A stretch of DNA of 64,000 nucleotides from Gordonia effusa NBRC 100432 (lineage in GTDB: Bacteria > Actinomycetota > Actinomycetes > Mycobacteriales > Mycobacteriaceae), in assembly GCF_000241305.1 (NCBI RefSeq), contig NZ_BAEH01000073.1, forward strand, positions 1 to 64,000, given 5' to 3'. The notes below the pieces were generated by a model, which was not told the DNA's origin, made no database searches, and saw nothing but the letters and a program-made list of their open reading frames with translations. The translations under genes and the position numbers were made by a program. Shown piece after piece: positions 1-17,218 of this stretch (within the stretch, counting starts at the first letter, position 1; each line of letters opens with the position of its first letter).

Positions 1-95
1 ACTGGACGTACTTGGTCGGTACGGATCCTGCAGGCTGCCCCAGCGCGCAAGCCAATGCTTACGTTCTGTTCTCGGGGCTGGCACTCACATCAGCG

Positions 96-112
96 GAGTG
101 ACTAGGTCACTC
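96..112. repeat. Perfect inverted repeat in the leader
   Basis: GAGTGAC, a 3-base TAG loop, then GTCACTC: a perfect 7-bp stem. It sits about 65 bases after the expected transcription start of the leader. It could be a processing or antitermination hairpin. Confidence 0.6.
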
Positions 113-121
113 TACCAGACA

Positions 122-159
122 CACTCACTCACCCCTAATCACTAGGACCGGAGTGAGTG
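122..159. repeat. Inverted repeat with 20-base loop in the leader
   Basis: CACTCACTC at 122-130 pairs perfectly with GAGTGAGTG at 151-159. It shares its GAGTGA words with the neighbouring palindrome, so the two structures may be alternatives. Confidence 0.6.
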
Positions 160-173
160 GCTCGTCGTGGTGC

Positions 174-209
174 GTTGAATAAGTTACGCAGAAACGAACA
201 GGGTGTCAA
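174..209 (-). promoter_or_regulatory. Strong sigma-A type promoter beyond tyrS
   Basis: On the minus strand TTGACA (209-204) is followed by exactly 17 bases and TAACTT (186-181), giving a start near 174. The -35 is a perfect consensus. The promoter begins 27 bp past the tyrS stop and fires away from it, out of the window. Known mycobacterial gene order (rrnB after tyrS) makes an rRNA operon the most likely target. That target is inferred, not seen. Confidence 0.6.
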
Positions 210-235
210 ATCGCCTGGTCAGAGGCGCGCAAATG

Positions 236-1558
236 TTACGAGTCAGTGTCTAGGAAGCGAGCGCCCGCGAAGGTCTTCTTGCCCCGACGGACGACTAGCC
301 ACTGACCATGCAGAAGGTCTCCGACCGCGGGCGTCCAGTCCGGGTCCACGATCTTCTCGTTGTTCACGTACGCCCCACCCTCACCAATCGCACGACGAGC
401 GGCCTTGTTTCCGTCGGCCAGACCACTGTCGACCATGATCTGCACCAGCGTCGGCTCAGCGCCGGTCGGGTACTTCGCAACCGTCGTCTCCCCCAACGCC
501 GCGGCGATGGTCGCCTCGTCCAAGCCGGCCAATTCGGCCCGTCCGAACAACGCTGCGCTCGCCTGCTCGACGGCCGCGGTCTGATCCGCACCGTGGATCA
601 GCGTGGTCATTTCCGCGGCCAACGTTCGTTGCGCCCGACGTAGATGCGGAGTCTCCTCGGTTGCCAACTCCAACTCGGCGATCTCGTCGCGGGTAAGGAA
701 CGTAAACCAGCGCAGGTATCGGACCACATCGGCGTCGGCCGTATTCACGAAGTACTGGTACCAGGCGTATGGACTGGTTAGCTCGGCGTCGAGCCATAAA
801 CTACCGCCGCCCGTCGACTTTCCGAACTTCTTACCGTCCGACGACGTCACCAAGGGAACCGTCAAGGCGTGAACCGCGGCTCCGTCGACCCGACGTGTCA
901 GGTCCACGCCACCGACGATATTTCCCCACTGATCGGATCCGCCGATCTGCAATGCGCACCCATACCGGCGGTTCAGCTGCAAGTAGTCATTCGCCTGCAA
1001 GAGCATGTAACTGAATTCTGTGTAGCTGATGCCGTCGGACTCGAGCCGACGCTTCACCGTGTCGCGCGCGAGCATCACGTTGACCGAGAAGTGCTTGCCA
1101 ACATCACGCAGGAATTCGATCGTGGACAGTGGCCCGGTCCAGTCCATGTTGTTGGCAACTATCGCACCAGACTGAGTGTCGTCATCGGACTCCTCGAGGC
1201 GCACGAATCGACGCAACTGCGCATCGATCCGCTGCGCCCACTCGGCGACGGTATCGGCCGAGTTCATCGTTCGCTCCCCCACATCGCGAGGGTCGCCGAT
1301 GAGTCCGGTCGCACCACCGGCCAGCACGATCGGACGGTGGCCAGCCTGCTGGAACCGACTCAACGTCAACAGCGGAACCAAGTGACCGGCATGCAGACTC
1401 GACGCCGTCGGGTCAAAACCCGCGTATAGCGTGATCGGCCCCTTGGCGATCTCCGCGCGTAATTCGTCGAGATCGGTCGATTGGGCGATTAGCCCGCGCC
1501 ACTCAAGTTCATCGATGATGTCGGTCGCGGTTGCCTGCTGGGCGCCTTCGAGAATCAC
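236..1558 (-). CDS. tyrS: Tyrosyl-tRNA synthetase
   Basis: Cytoplasmic class I aminoacyl-tRNA synthetase that charges tRNA-Tyr. The class I HIGH signature appears as HAGH at residues 56-59. The KMSKS loop appears as KFGKS at 244-248, the usual bacterial TyrRS form. A C-terminal S4 RNA-binding domain covers roughly residues 370-435. The 440-residue length is close to other bacterial TyrRS. The GTG start used here gives a short nonconserved N-terminus; the true start may lie a few codons inside. The gene follows the Trm112-like gene by 16 bp, so the two are probably cotranscribed. A strong promoter follows its stop. Confidence 0.97.
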   Translation of the reverse strand: MILEGAQQATATDIIDELEWRGLIAQSTDLDELRAEIAKGPITLYAGFDPTASSLHAGHLVPLLTLSRFQQAGHRPIVLAGGATGLIGDPRDVGERTMNSADTVAEWAQRIDAQLRRFVRLEESDDDTQSGAIVANNMDWTGPLSTIEFLRDVGKHFSVNVMLARDTVKRRLESDGISYTEFSYMLLQANDYLQLNRRYGCALQIGGSDQWGNIVGGVDLTRRVDGAAVHALTVPLVTSSDGKKFGKSTGGGSLWLDAELTSPYAWYQYFVNTADADVVRYLRWFTFLTRDEIAELELATEETPHLRRAQRTLAAEMTTLIHGADQTAAVEQASAALFGRAELAGLDEATIAAALGETTVAKYPTGAEPTLVQIMVDSGLADGNKAARRAIGEGGAYVNNEKIVDPDWTPAVGDLLHGQWLVVRRGKKTFAGARFLDTDS

Positions 1559-1574
1559 GCGACCTATTTTGCCC

Positions 1575-1796
1575 TTAGCCGATGAGCCGCTGATGTTCGG
1601 CCTCGTCGACCGACCGCGCCTCGTCGGCGAGCATCACCGGTATGCCGTCGTCGTCAATCCGGTAGGCCACCTGCATACGCGGGTTGTACAGCTCATCCCC
1701 GGCATCGAGTAACGGCCCTTGATCCTGTGGGCAGACGAGTCTTTCACGAACGATGGGATCAATCTTCGCTGCACGCGAGGAAGTTTCTGTCGGCAT
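1575..1796 (-). CDS. Trm112/UPF0434 family small protein
   Basis: A 73-residue protein with the layout of the Trm112 (UPF0434) family: a single CPQDQGPL motif near residues 22-29, a central [17 protein letters not shown] segment and an acidic tail. Characterised relatives activate methyltransferases as small partners, but the bacterial members are mostly uncharacterised. Only one cysteine is present, so the zinc site of the eukaryotic proteins is not intact. It sits between the fused lipid enzyme and tyrS, the same order as Rv1683-Rv1684 and tyrS in M. tuberculosis. Confidence 0.8.
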   Translation of the reverse strand: MPTETSSRAAKIDPIVRERLVCPQDQGPLLDAGDELYNPRMQVAYRIDDDGIPVMLADEARSVDEAEHQRLIG

Positions 1797-1841
1797 CGGG
1801 AATCCCCTGACTTTCTTCGGGCGGATGAAAAGAGCGTCGAG

Positions 1842-4832
1842 CTACTTACTTGCGCCCCACTGTAGTTGGGCGGCCGCGGATTTCGTATACCGACGGTAGC
1901 GACCTCCTTCGTCGCGGTACCAGACTCGCGGGCCGGGAGCGGGCACGCCGCGTTTGGCCATCTCAACCCACAGTGGCCGGTATGACTCCGACACCGGAAT
2001 CTCGTCGACCAGGCAGATGATGTGCGGGCGTTGTTTCGCGGGTAATCCACCCAACGCCGTGCGTAGTTGCGTGACGGTGATCGAATCCGCCTTATTCGGC
2101 TGCCCCTCGTCGGACGTCCGCACGGTAATCGCGGCGATCGCAGTCTGCTCACCCGGTTCGCCGACGACGTAGGCCACCACCTGGTCAATCGCCTTCACCC
2201 GCGAGAGGGCGTCCTCGATTGGCGGCAAAAAGACATACCCGTCAGCCGACCGCACGACCGCGGCCGCGGTGCCCATGTACCAATAGTCGCCATCGGGATC
2301 TTGCCGGAAGAGATGCCCGGAAAGCTCCCAGCGGTCATGCGACGAGAACACATCGCGCAGGACCGTCGATGAACTCTCGAAACGCTGCCGGGCGCGCGAC
2401 AATAGGACGCCAACCTCGTCGACGTTGGCGCGTCGCACATACCCGTTGTCGCCGACTTCAAGCGACTCCCGTACCGGGTCGACGCCAGCGATCTGCACCG
2501 GATTCGTCTCCGGCAGCGCCTGTCCCATCGACCCGATCTTGTCGCCCGCCACGTTGGCCAAGATCGCCGATCCATCGGCTGTCGCGAAGAACTCCAGGAC
2601 CTTCGCCCGCGGGAAACTGTCGAGTACTTCCTCCCACAACCCCGGCGGCATACCCGACCCCATGAACAGGCGAATCGGGTTGTGCTGGTTGATCGAGAAC
2701 TTGGGCGACCGAATGATCTCTCGCATCATCGACCACGTATACGACACGACGGTAACGCCGTACCGATGTACCTCGGTGGTGAATGTGGTGGCGTCGACGC
2801 CGTCGGAAAGCGCGATCCTCGAACGTCCGGCAACCGTCGCGCCGAGCGTCGTGAGTAGGCCGGATGCGTGATGGAGTGGCGGCAGGCAGTAGACCGTATC
2901 CCCCGACGTCAGGCCGGCAGCCGACGCCGCGCCGAATGCCGACATGGCGAACCGGTGGTTGGTAATGGGCCAGCGGGAGAGTTTTCCGCCAGCCCGGGTG
3001 AACAGGACGAACGCCAGGTCACCGGCCAAGCCCGGATCGGGGCGATACCACGACGGAATCTCCACCGCGGCCGGGTCGATCTGCTCCATGTCGATGATCG
3101 TGTTGCCGTCGGCCTGGGCGATCGCGCGCGAATCGCCGCTACCGCCGCCGAGGACGAGAACATTCTTAGAATGTTCGACGGCGACGTCGAGATGACTGGG
3201 ATCGGTCACGATGATCCGGGTGTCGGCCATGCGCAGCATCTCCTCGAGATTCCACTCGCCCGAGAGCATCACCGACACGGCGCCGATACGAGAGAGCGCG
3301 GCGACGACCACCAGTGCACTGGGCCGGGTATCCATCAAGACCCCAATGTGCTGACCGGGACGGATCCCACACGAGATCAAACCCGCGACGACATTGTCGA
3401 TACGCGTATTGACCTGTGCGTGCGTCAGTACCCGGTTCTCGAACAGGAACAATTCGCTGTGCTTGGCGCGCTTATTGTTCTCCGACATGAGCTTGCCGAG
3501 GGAGATGCGAGTCCCCGACTGAATCTGACCGAGCCGGAACAGCCGAGGCACGGTGCGCACCGATTCTTGGGCGACCGCGAGCGATGTGCGCTGGATCGAA
3601 CTGGCCGCCTCGAACACTTCGCGGCCCGCTGCGGCGCCGGCGTCGGCAACCGCTCCCAGTCCATGCGTCAGCCGCGAGGACAGACTCACCCCGCCACCGG
3701 ATTTGCCGGCTTCGACCTCGCGCATATATCCCATGCGCTCGGGCTTCTCGCCGTCGCCTTCCTGCCAGTTGATCCACTCCGACGTCGTGGGCCAGGTTTG
3801 GGCCCCCGCCGTCGAACCGACGACCAGACCAAAGTGTCCGACCGGCACCCGCGATTCGTAGACATCTGCGCTCGGCGCCGCCCGCAGAATGCCACGTACC
3901 GCCTTAGGCTGGCCGATATCGTCGGCCTCCCCCACGAAAGCCAGTACGGGACAAGTGATTTCGGCCAGTGATACCAGATCACCATTGATGACGAAGCCGC
4001 CCGACACCATGCGGTTGTGCACGACGAACTGGCGCAGCAATTCGGCGATAGCGGGCCCCGACCACGCCACCCAACCGTCAGCTTCGATGAAGCGCCGCTG
4101 GTCTTCGCGCGGCAGCAAGGCGTCACGGTCGTGGAGCCGCCGCAAGAAATCGATCCGGCTTCTCGCGGTTTTGACCGGATCAGCCAGCTGGAAGCCGGCC
4201 CGAGCCATCCAACTCGGCATGGTGACATGCGGCAGGATCTTGTCCGCCATGAATTCGGCGCCCGGTGCCACCAAATTGGCCGGCAGTCCCAACGGCAACG
4301 CGCCGAGCACGTCGACCGGCGAACCGAAGGTGATCAGACTCGCGATCCCCTTCGACCGGCGGTATGCCGCGGTCTGATAGGCGAACATGCCACCCTGTGA
4401 GTAACCACCCAGATGGACATCACGACCCACCGTTTCGTGAACGATGTCGATAACCCGGCTCACCGCCACAATGTGATCGGCGAGCGTACGTTCCATACCG
4501 CCAACTTCACGGTCGGGCGACCCGAAGTCGATGACCCACGGGATGATGCCGGCCTCGTGCAGGATAGAAACCGCGCCGTTGTGCTCGGTGACGTCGTAAA
4601 CGTTGGCCGACACCATCATCGGCGGCACCAAAACTACGTGGGGTCCGGTACCGGGATCATCGGGAAAATACCGGCGAAGCCGGAACATATTCTCGGTCTC
4701 CACGATCTGGAACGGCGCCGGTTGGGTCCCGGTGTCGAGGCCGCCGAGGCGAAGCACTTCCAAGCCGTTCTGCGCGGTCGCGACAACTCGATCGACCGCA
4801 CTCCCGACGCTGGGCAAGATCGAAAAGTTCAC
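1842..4832 (-). CDS. Fused alpha/beta-hydrolase (lipase-like) and acyl-CoA synthetase
   Basis: A 996-residue two-domain protein matching M. tuberculosis Rv1683 in architecture and size. Residues about 40-350 form an alpha/beta hydrolase related to PHA synthase, with a GYSQG nucleophile elbow (Ser145), a downstream Asp (GEADD) and a His (VGHFG). From about residue 440 an AMP-binding domain follows. Its ATP-binding loop is unusual: where acyl-CoA ligases have a Ser/Thr/Gly-rich stretch it reads FTRAGGKLSR, and the TGD-type motif is also altered, so adenylation may be weak or absent. The mycobacterial relative is linked to neutral lipid storage. It starts with GTG behind a G-rich Shine-Dalgarno and precedes the Trm112-like gene. 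Confidence 0.88.
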   Translation of the reverse strand: MNFSILPSVGSAVDRVVATAQNGLEVLRLGGLDTGTQPAPFQIVETENMFRLRRYFPDDPGTGPHVVLVPPMMVSANVYDVTEHNGAVSILHEAGIIPWVIDFGSPDREVGGMERTLADHIVAVSRVIDIVHETVGRDVHLGGYSQGGMFAYQTAAYRRSKGIASLITFGSPVDVLGALPLGLPANLVAPGAEFMADKILPHVTMPSWMARAGFQLADPVKTARSRIDFLRRLHDRDALLPREDQRRFIEADGWVAWSGPAIAELLRQFVVHNRMVSGGFVINGDLVSLAEITCPVLAFVGEADDIGQPKAVRGILRAAPSADVYESRVPVGHFGLVVGSTAGAQTWPTTSEWINWQEGDGEKPERMGYMREVEAGKSGGGVSLSSRLTHGLGAVADAGAAAGREVFEAASSIQRTSLAVAQESVRTVPRLFRLGQIQSGTRISLGKLMSENNKRAKHSELFLFENRVLTHAQVNTRIDNVVAGLISCGIRPGQHIGVLMDTRPSALVVVAALSRIGAVSVMLSGEWNLEEMLRMADTRIIVTDPSHLDVAVEHSKNVLVLGGGSGDSRAIAQADGNTIIDMEQIDPAAVEIPSWYRPDPGLAGDLAFVLFTRAGGKLSRWPITNHRFAMSAFGAASAAGLTSGDTVYCLPPLHHASGLLTTLGATVAGRSRIALSDGVDATTFTTEVHRYGVTVVSYTWSMMREIIRSPKFSINQHNPIRLFMGSGMPPGLWEEVLDSFPRAKVLEFFATADGSAILANVAGDKIGSMGQALPETNPVQIAGVDPVRESLEVGDNGYVRRANVDEVGVLLSRARQRFESSSTVLRDVFSSHDRWELSGHLFRQDPDGDYWYMGTAAAVVRSADGYVFLPPIEDALSRVKAIDQVVAYVVGEPGEQTAIAAITVRTSDEGQPNKADSITVTQLRTALGGLPAKQRPHIICLVDEIPVSESYRPLWVEMAKRGVPAPGPRVWYRDEGGRYRRYTKSAAAQLQWGASK

Positions 4833-4984
4833 TTGTAAAACCCCTCACCTCGGCGCGCTCACACTCCTAAGCGCGACCTGGACGTGACCTACATCACCGT
4901 TACTGTACAAGCGTCCGATTACCGCCCAGACGTCCGTGCCGACAAACGTGCTGTTCGGGCCGTGGCCTGGACAATTACCGATAC

Positions 4985-7614
<2,630 letters not shown>

Positions 7615-7711
7615 TGGTGCTGCAACTCCTTGAAGTAGTTCTTGAATCGGTTGTGCTTGTGTTCTATTGTGCGGTCCTGCCACGGCGTCTCCGACGGCGG
7701 GTAGGGGTGGC

Positions 7712-10330
<2,619 letters not shown>

Positions 10331-10334
<4 letters not shown>

Positions 10335-11223
10335 TTTTGGTGCCCTCCGCTATTTTCCACGACCACGGTTCCGATCTGAGCTGATGTAAGCAATTGGGCG
10401 ATCACCGAATGCGGCACTCGCCCGTCGATGACATGGGCACGTTCCACCCCACCGATGACCGCACGGAGGCATGCCTCCATCTTGGGCACCATCCCAGCGT
10501 CGAGTCGCGGAAGCAGTTGCGCCAGTTCCTCGGTAGTGATCTGGTCGACCAGTGACGACTGATCGGGCCAGTCTGTGTAGAGCCCTTCGACATCTGTCAG
10601 CACTACTAGACGCGCCGCACCCAACGCTTCCGCCAACGCAGCCGCCGCGGTGTCGGCGTTGATGTTGTGGACCACCCCGTCGCGATCGGGAGCGATTGTC
10701 GAGACCACCGGAATTCGGCCGGCCGCAACGAGATCGGTGACAGCGGAGGTGTTGACCGACGTCACGTCGCCGACCAAGCCGATATCGGTGGCGACACCGT
10801 CGACGTCGACCGTGCGCCGCGTCGCGGTGAATAGATGTGCGTCTTCGCCGCTGATGCCGACCGCGTAGGGTCCGTGCGAATTGATCAAGCCGACCAGTTC
10901 ACGACCGACCTGCCCGAACAGCACCATCCGGGCGACATCCATCACCTCGGGAGTGGTCACGCGGAATCCACCACGGAATTCCCCTTGTAACCCAAGACGT
11001 TTGAGCATCGCGGAGATCTGCGGGCCACCGCCGTGCACCACGACCGGATGGATCCCACAGGCACGCAACAGCACCATGTCGGCGGCGAACGCGGTCTTCA
11101 ACTCGTCGTCGACCATCGCGTTTCCGCCGTATTTCACCACAACCGTTGCGCCCTGCAGACTTTGGAGTGCTGGCAGCGCCTCGGCGAGGACATTCGCCTT
11201 ATCAAGTGCGGTAAGTGATGCTG

Positions 11224-11227
<4 letters not shown>
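10331..11227 (-). CDS. argB: Acetylglutamate kinase
   Basis: Phosphorylates N-acetylglutamate, usually the arginine-inhibited step of the cyclic pathway. It belongs to the amino-acid kinase fold. KYGGNAM (about 33-39) and VVHGGGPQI (about 63-71) are the nucleotide and substrate loops. At 298 residues it is typical of the actinobacterial enzyme. It overlaps argJ and argD by 4 bp. Confidence 0.98.
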
Positions 11228-13511
<2,284 letters not shown>

Positions 13512-16013
13512 CTACCGCAGCCGCGCCCCGACGCTCGACGCCGCCGCATCGACCGCCGCTAGCTTGGCCGCGTTGGCCTCTTCTTCGGTCAATGTCCGGT
13601 CGGGGGCACGGAAACGGAGCGCGAACGCCAACGACTTCTTCCCCTCACCTACTTGTTCTCCGACGAACACGTCGAACAGTTCCAGCGATTCGAGCAGTTC
13701 GCCTGCCCCGCCGCGTAACGCCTTTTCCACGTCTCCCGCAGCGACATCGGCGTCGACGACGACCGCGAGATCCTGCAGTACCGCGGGAAATACCGACAAC
13801 GCTGGCGCCGGTAACACGACGTCGAGCGGTAGGTCGTCGATCGATACCTCCACCGCGCAGGTTCCCTTGGGGAGCCCGGCCCGCTCGAGCACCGCAGGAT
13901 GCAGCTCGCCCGCCCAACCTACGGTCACCTCACCCCGAGATTCGTTGCCCGGCACTATGACTCGCGCACAACGTCCCGGATGCCACGGCAGTTTCTCCGC
14001 GTCGGCGACCAGTTCCACCTCGACGCCGGCGGCTCGGCCGATGGTGCGCGCGGCCTCGAATGCGTCGGTCGCGTCGGCGGCTCGCCCGGCGCCCCACGGT
14101 CCCGCCGGGTCCCGCAGGCCGGTAAGAACAGTTGCCACATGGACCGGCTGCAGCGGTAGCGCGGCATCGACCTCGGCGATTTCGGCGTCGGTCGGCCGAC
14201 GTGTCACATCGAGCGCGCCGACGACCGGCTTCGCTTCGCCGACAACGCCTTCCACAATTTGCCCGATCGCGAACAACGACAGATCGCGCTGCCCTCGCGC
14301 GATGTTGCGTACGGTCATCTCCAGCAGCCCCGGCAAGAGGGTGGTATTTAATTCCGGCCGGTCAGCCTCCAACGGATTCAACACCTTCACCGTGGCCCGG
14401 CGCGGATCATCGTCGGCTAGTCCCCACACATCGAACACTCCGGCCGGCATGAACGGAAACGGCAAGACTTCGACGAATCCGTCAAGCGCCAATGTCCGGC
14501 CGATGCTGCGTCGACGCCGCTGAGCGGCCGTCAACCCGGTCCCGGCTGGCGCGGTCGGCACAATCGCCGGAATGTCTTCCAGCCCTTCGAGTCTCACTAC
14601 CTCTTCGACAAGATCGGCGCGCTGTCGTAGATCCGGTCGCCAGGACGGTGGATTCACCGTCAACCAATCCCCGTGGTCGGTGACCGCACATCCGACCTCG
14701 ACCAGTCGTGTGCGTGTGGTCCCCGCCGGGTAGGTCTTGCCCGCCGTCTTATCGACGGCATCGACAGCGATCTCGATCGAGACCGGCTCGGTGGGTGCGA
14801 CCCGCACATCAGTCCAGTCGTCCGCAACGACACCGCCGGCGATTTCGGCGATAAGCCCGGCGCCGCGCGCCGAAGCGATAGCGGTGATCTCCGGATCGAC
14901 GAGACGTTCGAAACGCTTACTGGCCTCCGACGTAAGCTTGTGCCGCTTTCCGGTTCGGAAGACTCGGACCTGATCGAATGTGGCCGCTTCCAACAGAACT
15001 CGCGTCGTGTCGGGACCGACCTCGGTCGCCGCGCCGCCCATCAAGCCGGCGAGTGCGATCGCACCCGACTCGTCGGCGATGACCACATCCTCGGGATCAA
15101 GTTTGCGTTCGACGCCATCGAGCGTCGTCAGCATCTCCCCAGCCGTGGCGTTGCGCACGGTAATCGCACCGGTGATCTTGTCGGCATCGAAGGCGTGCAA
15201 CGGCTGTCCTAGTTCGATCATCACATAATTGGTGACGTCGACAATTCCGGAGATCGGGCGAATTCCAGCGACGAGTAGCCGCTTGCTCAACCACCACGGC
15301 GAAGGTGCGGAGGCATCGACGTTCGAGATGATTCGCGCCGTGTATCGCGTTGCGGCACTGTTAGATTCAATCTCGACCGGCCATCCCTCGGTCGCCTCGC
15401 GGCCGACCACGATCTGCGCCGCCGGATCGGCGTAGGGCACCGCGAAAGCGCTTGCGAGCTCACGTCCCAGCCCCCGCATCGAGAATGCGTACCCGCGGTC
15501 GGGTGTCACGTTCACATCAATCGCGACGTCAACCAATCCCAGTACCTCGCGAGCGTCGGCGCCCGGCTCCGCGGTACCCGGCGCTAGCACCAGAATGCCG
15601 CTGTGATCGTTGCCGATGCCCAATTCGGTCACCGAACAGATCATGCCGTCCGACGTCTTGCCATAGGTCTTACGCGAGGCGATCTCGAACGGGCCAGGCA
15701 GCACCGTGCCCGGTAGCGCGGCGACGATCAAATCACCGACCGCGAAATTCCTTGCTCCGCAGACAATCTCACGCGGCGAATCTTCCCCCACCTCGACGGT
15801 GCAGAATCGAATCGGCTTCTTGAACTCGGTGAGTTCCTCGATGGTCTCCACCCGTCCGATGACCAGCGGCCCGGTGATCGTCGGGAACGGTTCAATGTCT
15901 TCGATTTCGAATCCGACACGCACGAATCCCGCGTCGATCTCCTCGGCTGTCGCCGTCCAGTCGGGGGTACTGACCCGCAGGGCTTCGGTGAGCCAAGACT
16001 GTGGAACACGCAC
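13512..16013 (-). CDS. pheT: Phenylalanyl-tRNA synthetase beta subunit
   Basis: Beta chain of the (alpha-beta)2 PheRS. An N-terminal tRNA-binding (EMAP-like) domain spans about residues 40-150, then B3/B4 editing and B5 domains, and the C-terminal ferredoxin-fold anticodon-binding domain. The start is set at GTG 16013 because the protein then begins MRVPQSWL, as in actinobacterial PheT, giving 833 residues. The frame is open 261 bp further upstream but that part overlaps pheS and is not conserved. It lies 52 bp after pheS. Confidence 0.97.
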   Translation of the reverse strand: MRVPQSWLTEALRVSTPDWTATAEEIDAGFVRVGFEIEDIEPFPTITGPLVIGRVETIEELTEFKKPIRFCTVEVGEDSPREIVCGARNFAVGDLIVAALPGTVLPGPFEIASRKTYGKTSDGMICSVTELGIGNDHSGILVLAPGTAEPGADAREVLGLVDVAIDVNVTPDRGYAFSMRGLGRELASAFAVPYADPAAQIVVGREATEGWPVEIESNSAATRYTARIISNVDASAPSPWWLSKRLLVAGIRPISGIVDVTNYVMIELGQPLHAFDADKITGAITVRNATAGEMLTTLDGVERKLDPEDVVIADESGAIALAGLMGGAATEVGPDTTRVLLEAATFDQVRVFRTGKRHKLTSEASKRFERLVDPEITAIASARGAGLIAEIAGGVVADDWTDVRVAPTEPVSIEIAVDAVDKTAGKTYPAGTTRTRLVEVGCAVTDHGDWLTVNPPSWRPDLRQRADLVEEVVRLEGLEDIPAIVPTAPAGTGLTAAQRRRRSIGRTLALDGFVEVLPFPFMPAGVFDVWGLADDDPRRATVKVLNPLEADRPELNTTLLPGLLEMTVRNIARGQRDLSLFAIGQIVEGVVGEAKPVVGALDVTRRPTDAEIAEVDAALPLQPVHVATVLTGLRDPAGPWGAGRAADATDAFEAARTIGRAAGVEVELVADAEKLPWHPGRCARVIVPGNESRGEVTVGWAGELHPAVLERAGLPKGTCAVEVSIDDLPLDVVLPAPALSVFPAVLQDLAVVVDADVAAGDVEKALRGGAGELLESLELFDVFVGEQVGEGKKSLAFALRFRAPDRTLTEEEANAAKLAAVDAAASSVGARLR

Positions 16014-16065
16014 GGTGAGTTCTACTTTCGTTTCTGATGAGTTGAGTACGGTGTGGCCACGGCGC

Positions 16066-17160
<1,095 letters not shown>

Positions 17161-17218
17161 TCACGCTCGACACTAGTGCATCACGCTCGACTCGCCGGAC
17201 TCAGGTCGTATCACCTGA
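17161..17218. repeat. Direct repeat and small inverted repeat upstream of pheS
   Basis: The 11-mer TCACGCTCGAC occurs at 17161-17171 and again at 17181-17191, 20 bp apart, nearly two helical turns. Next to it TCAGGT (17201-17206) pairs with ACCTGA (17213-17218) across the stop of the acyltransferase gene. They could be a regulator site for pheST and a weak terminator, but nothing shows function. Confidence 0.4.

Larger units (their letters stand above)
1..173 (-). other. Probable rRNA-operon leader, cut by window edge
   Basis: This stretch lies downstream of the strong minus-strand promoter next to tyrS and has no convincing reading frame on that strand. It is rich in GAGTGA/TCACTC words that form several possible hairpins, as expected of a structured RNA leader. 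In mycobacteria the second rRNA operon follows tyrS, so I infer a pre-16S leader here. The 16S gene itself would lie outside the window. Confidence 0.4.

Noticed and set aside
2868-3971. Open frame of 367 codons opposite the fused lipase/synthetase
   Set aside because: Arg/His-rich antisense translation without motifs; the minus-strand protein is well supported.
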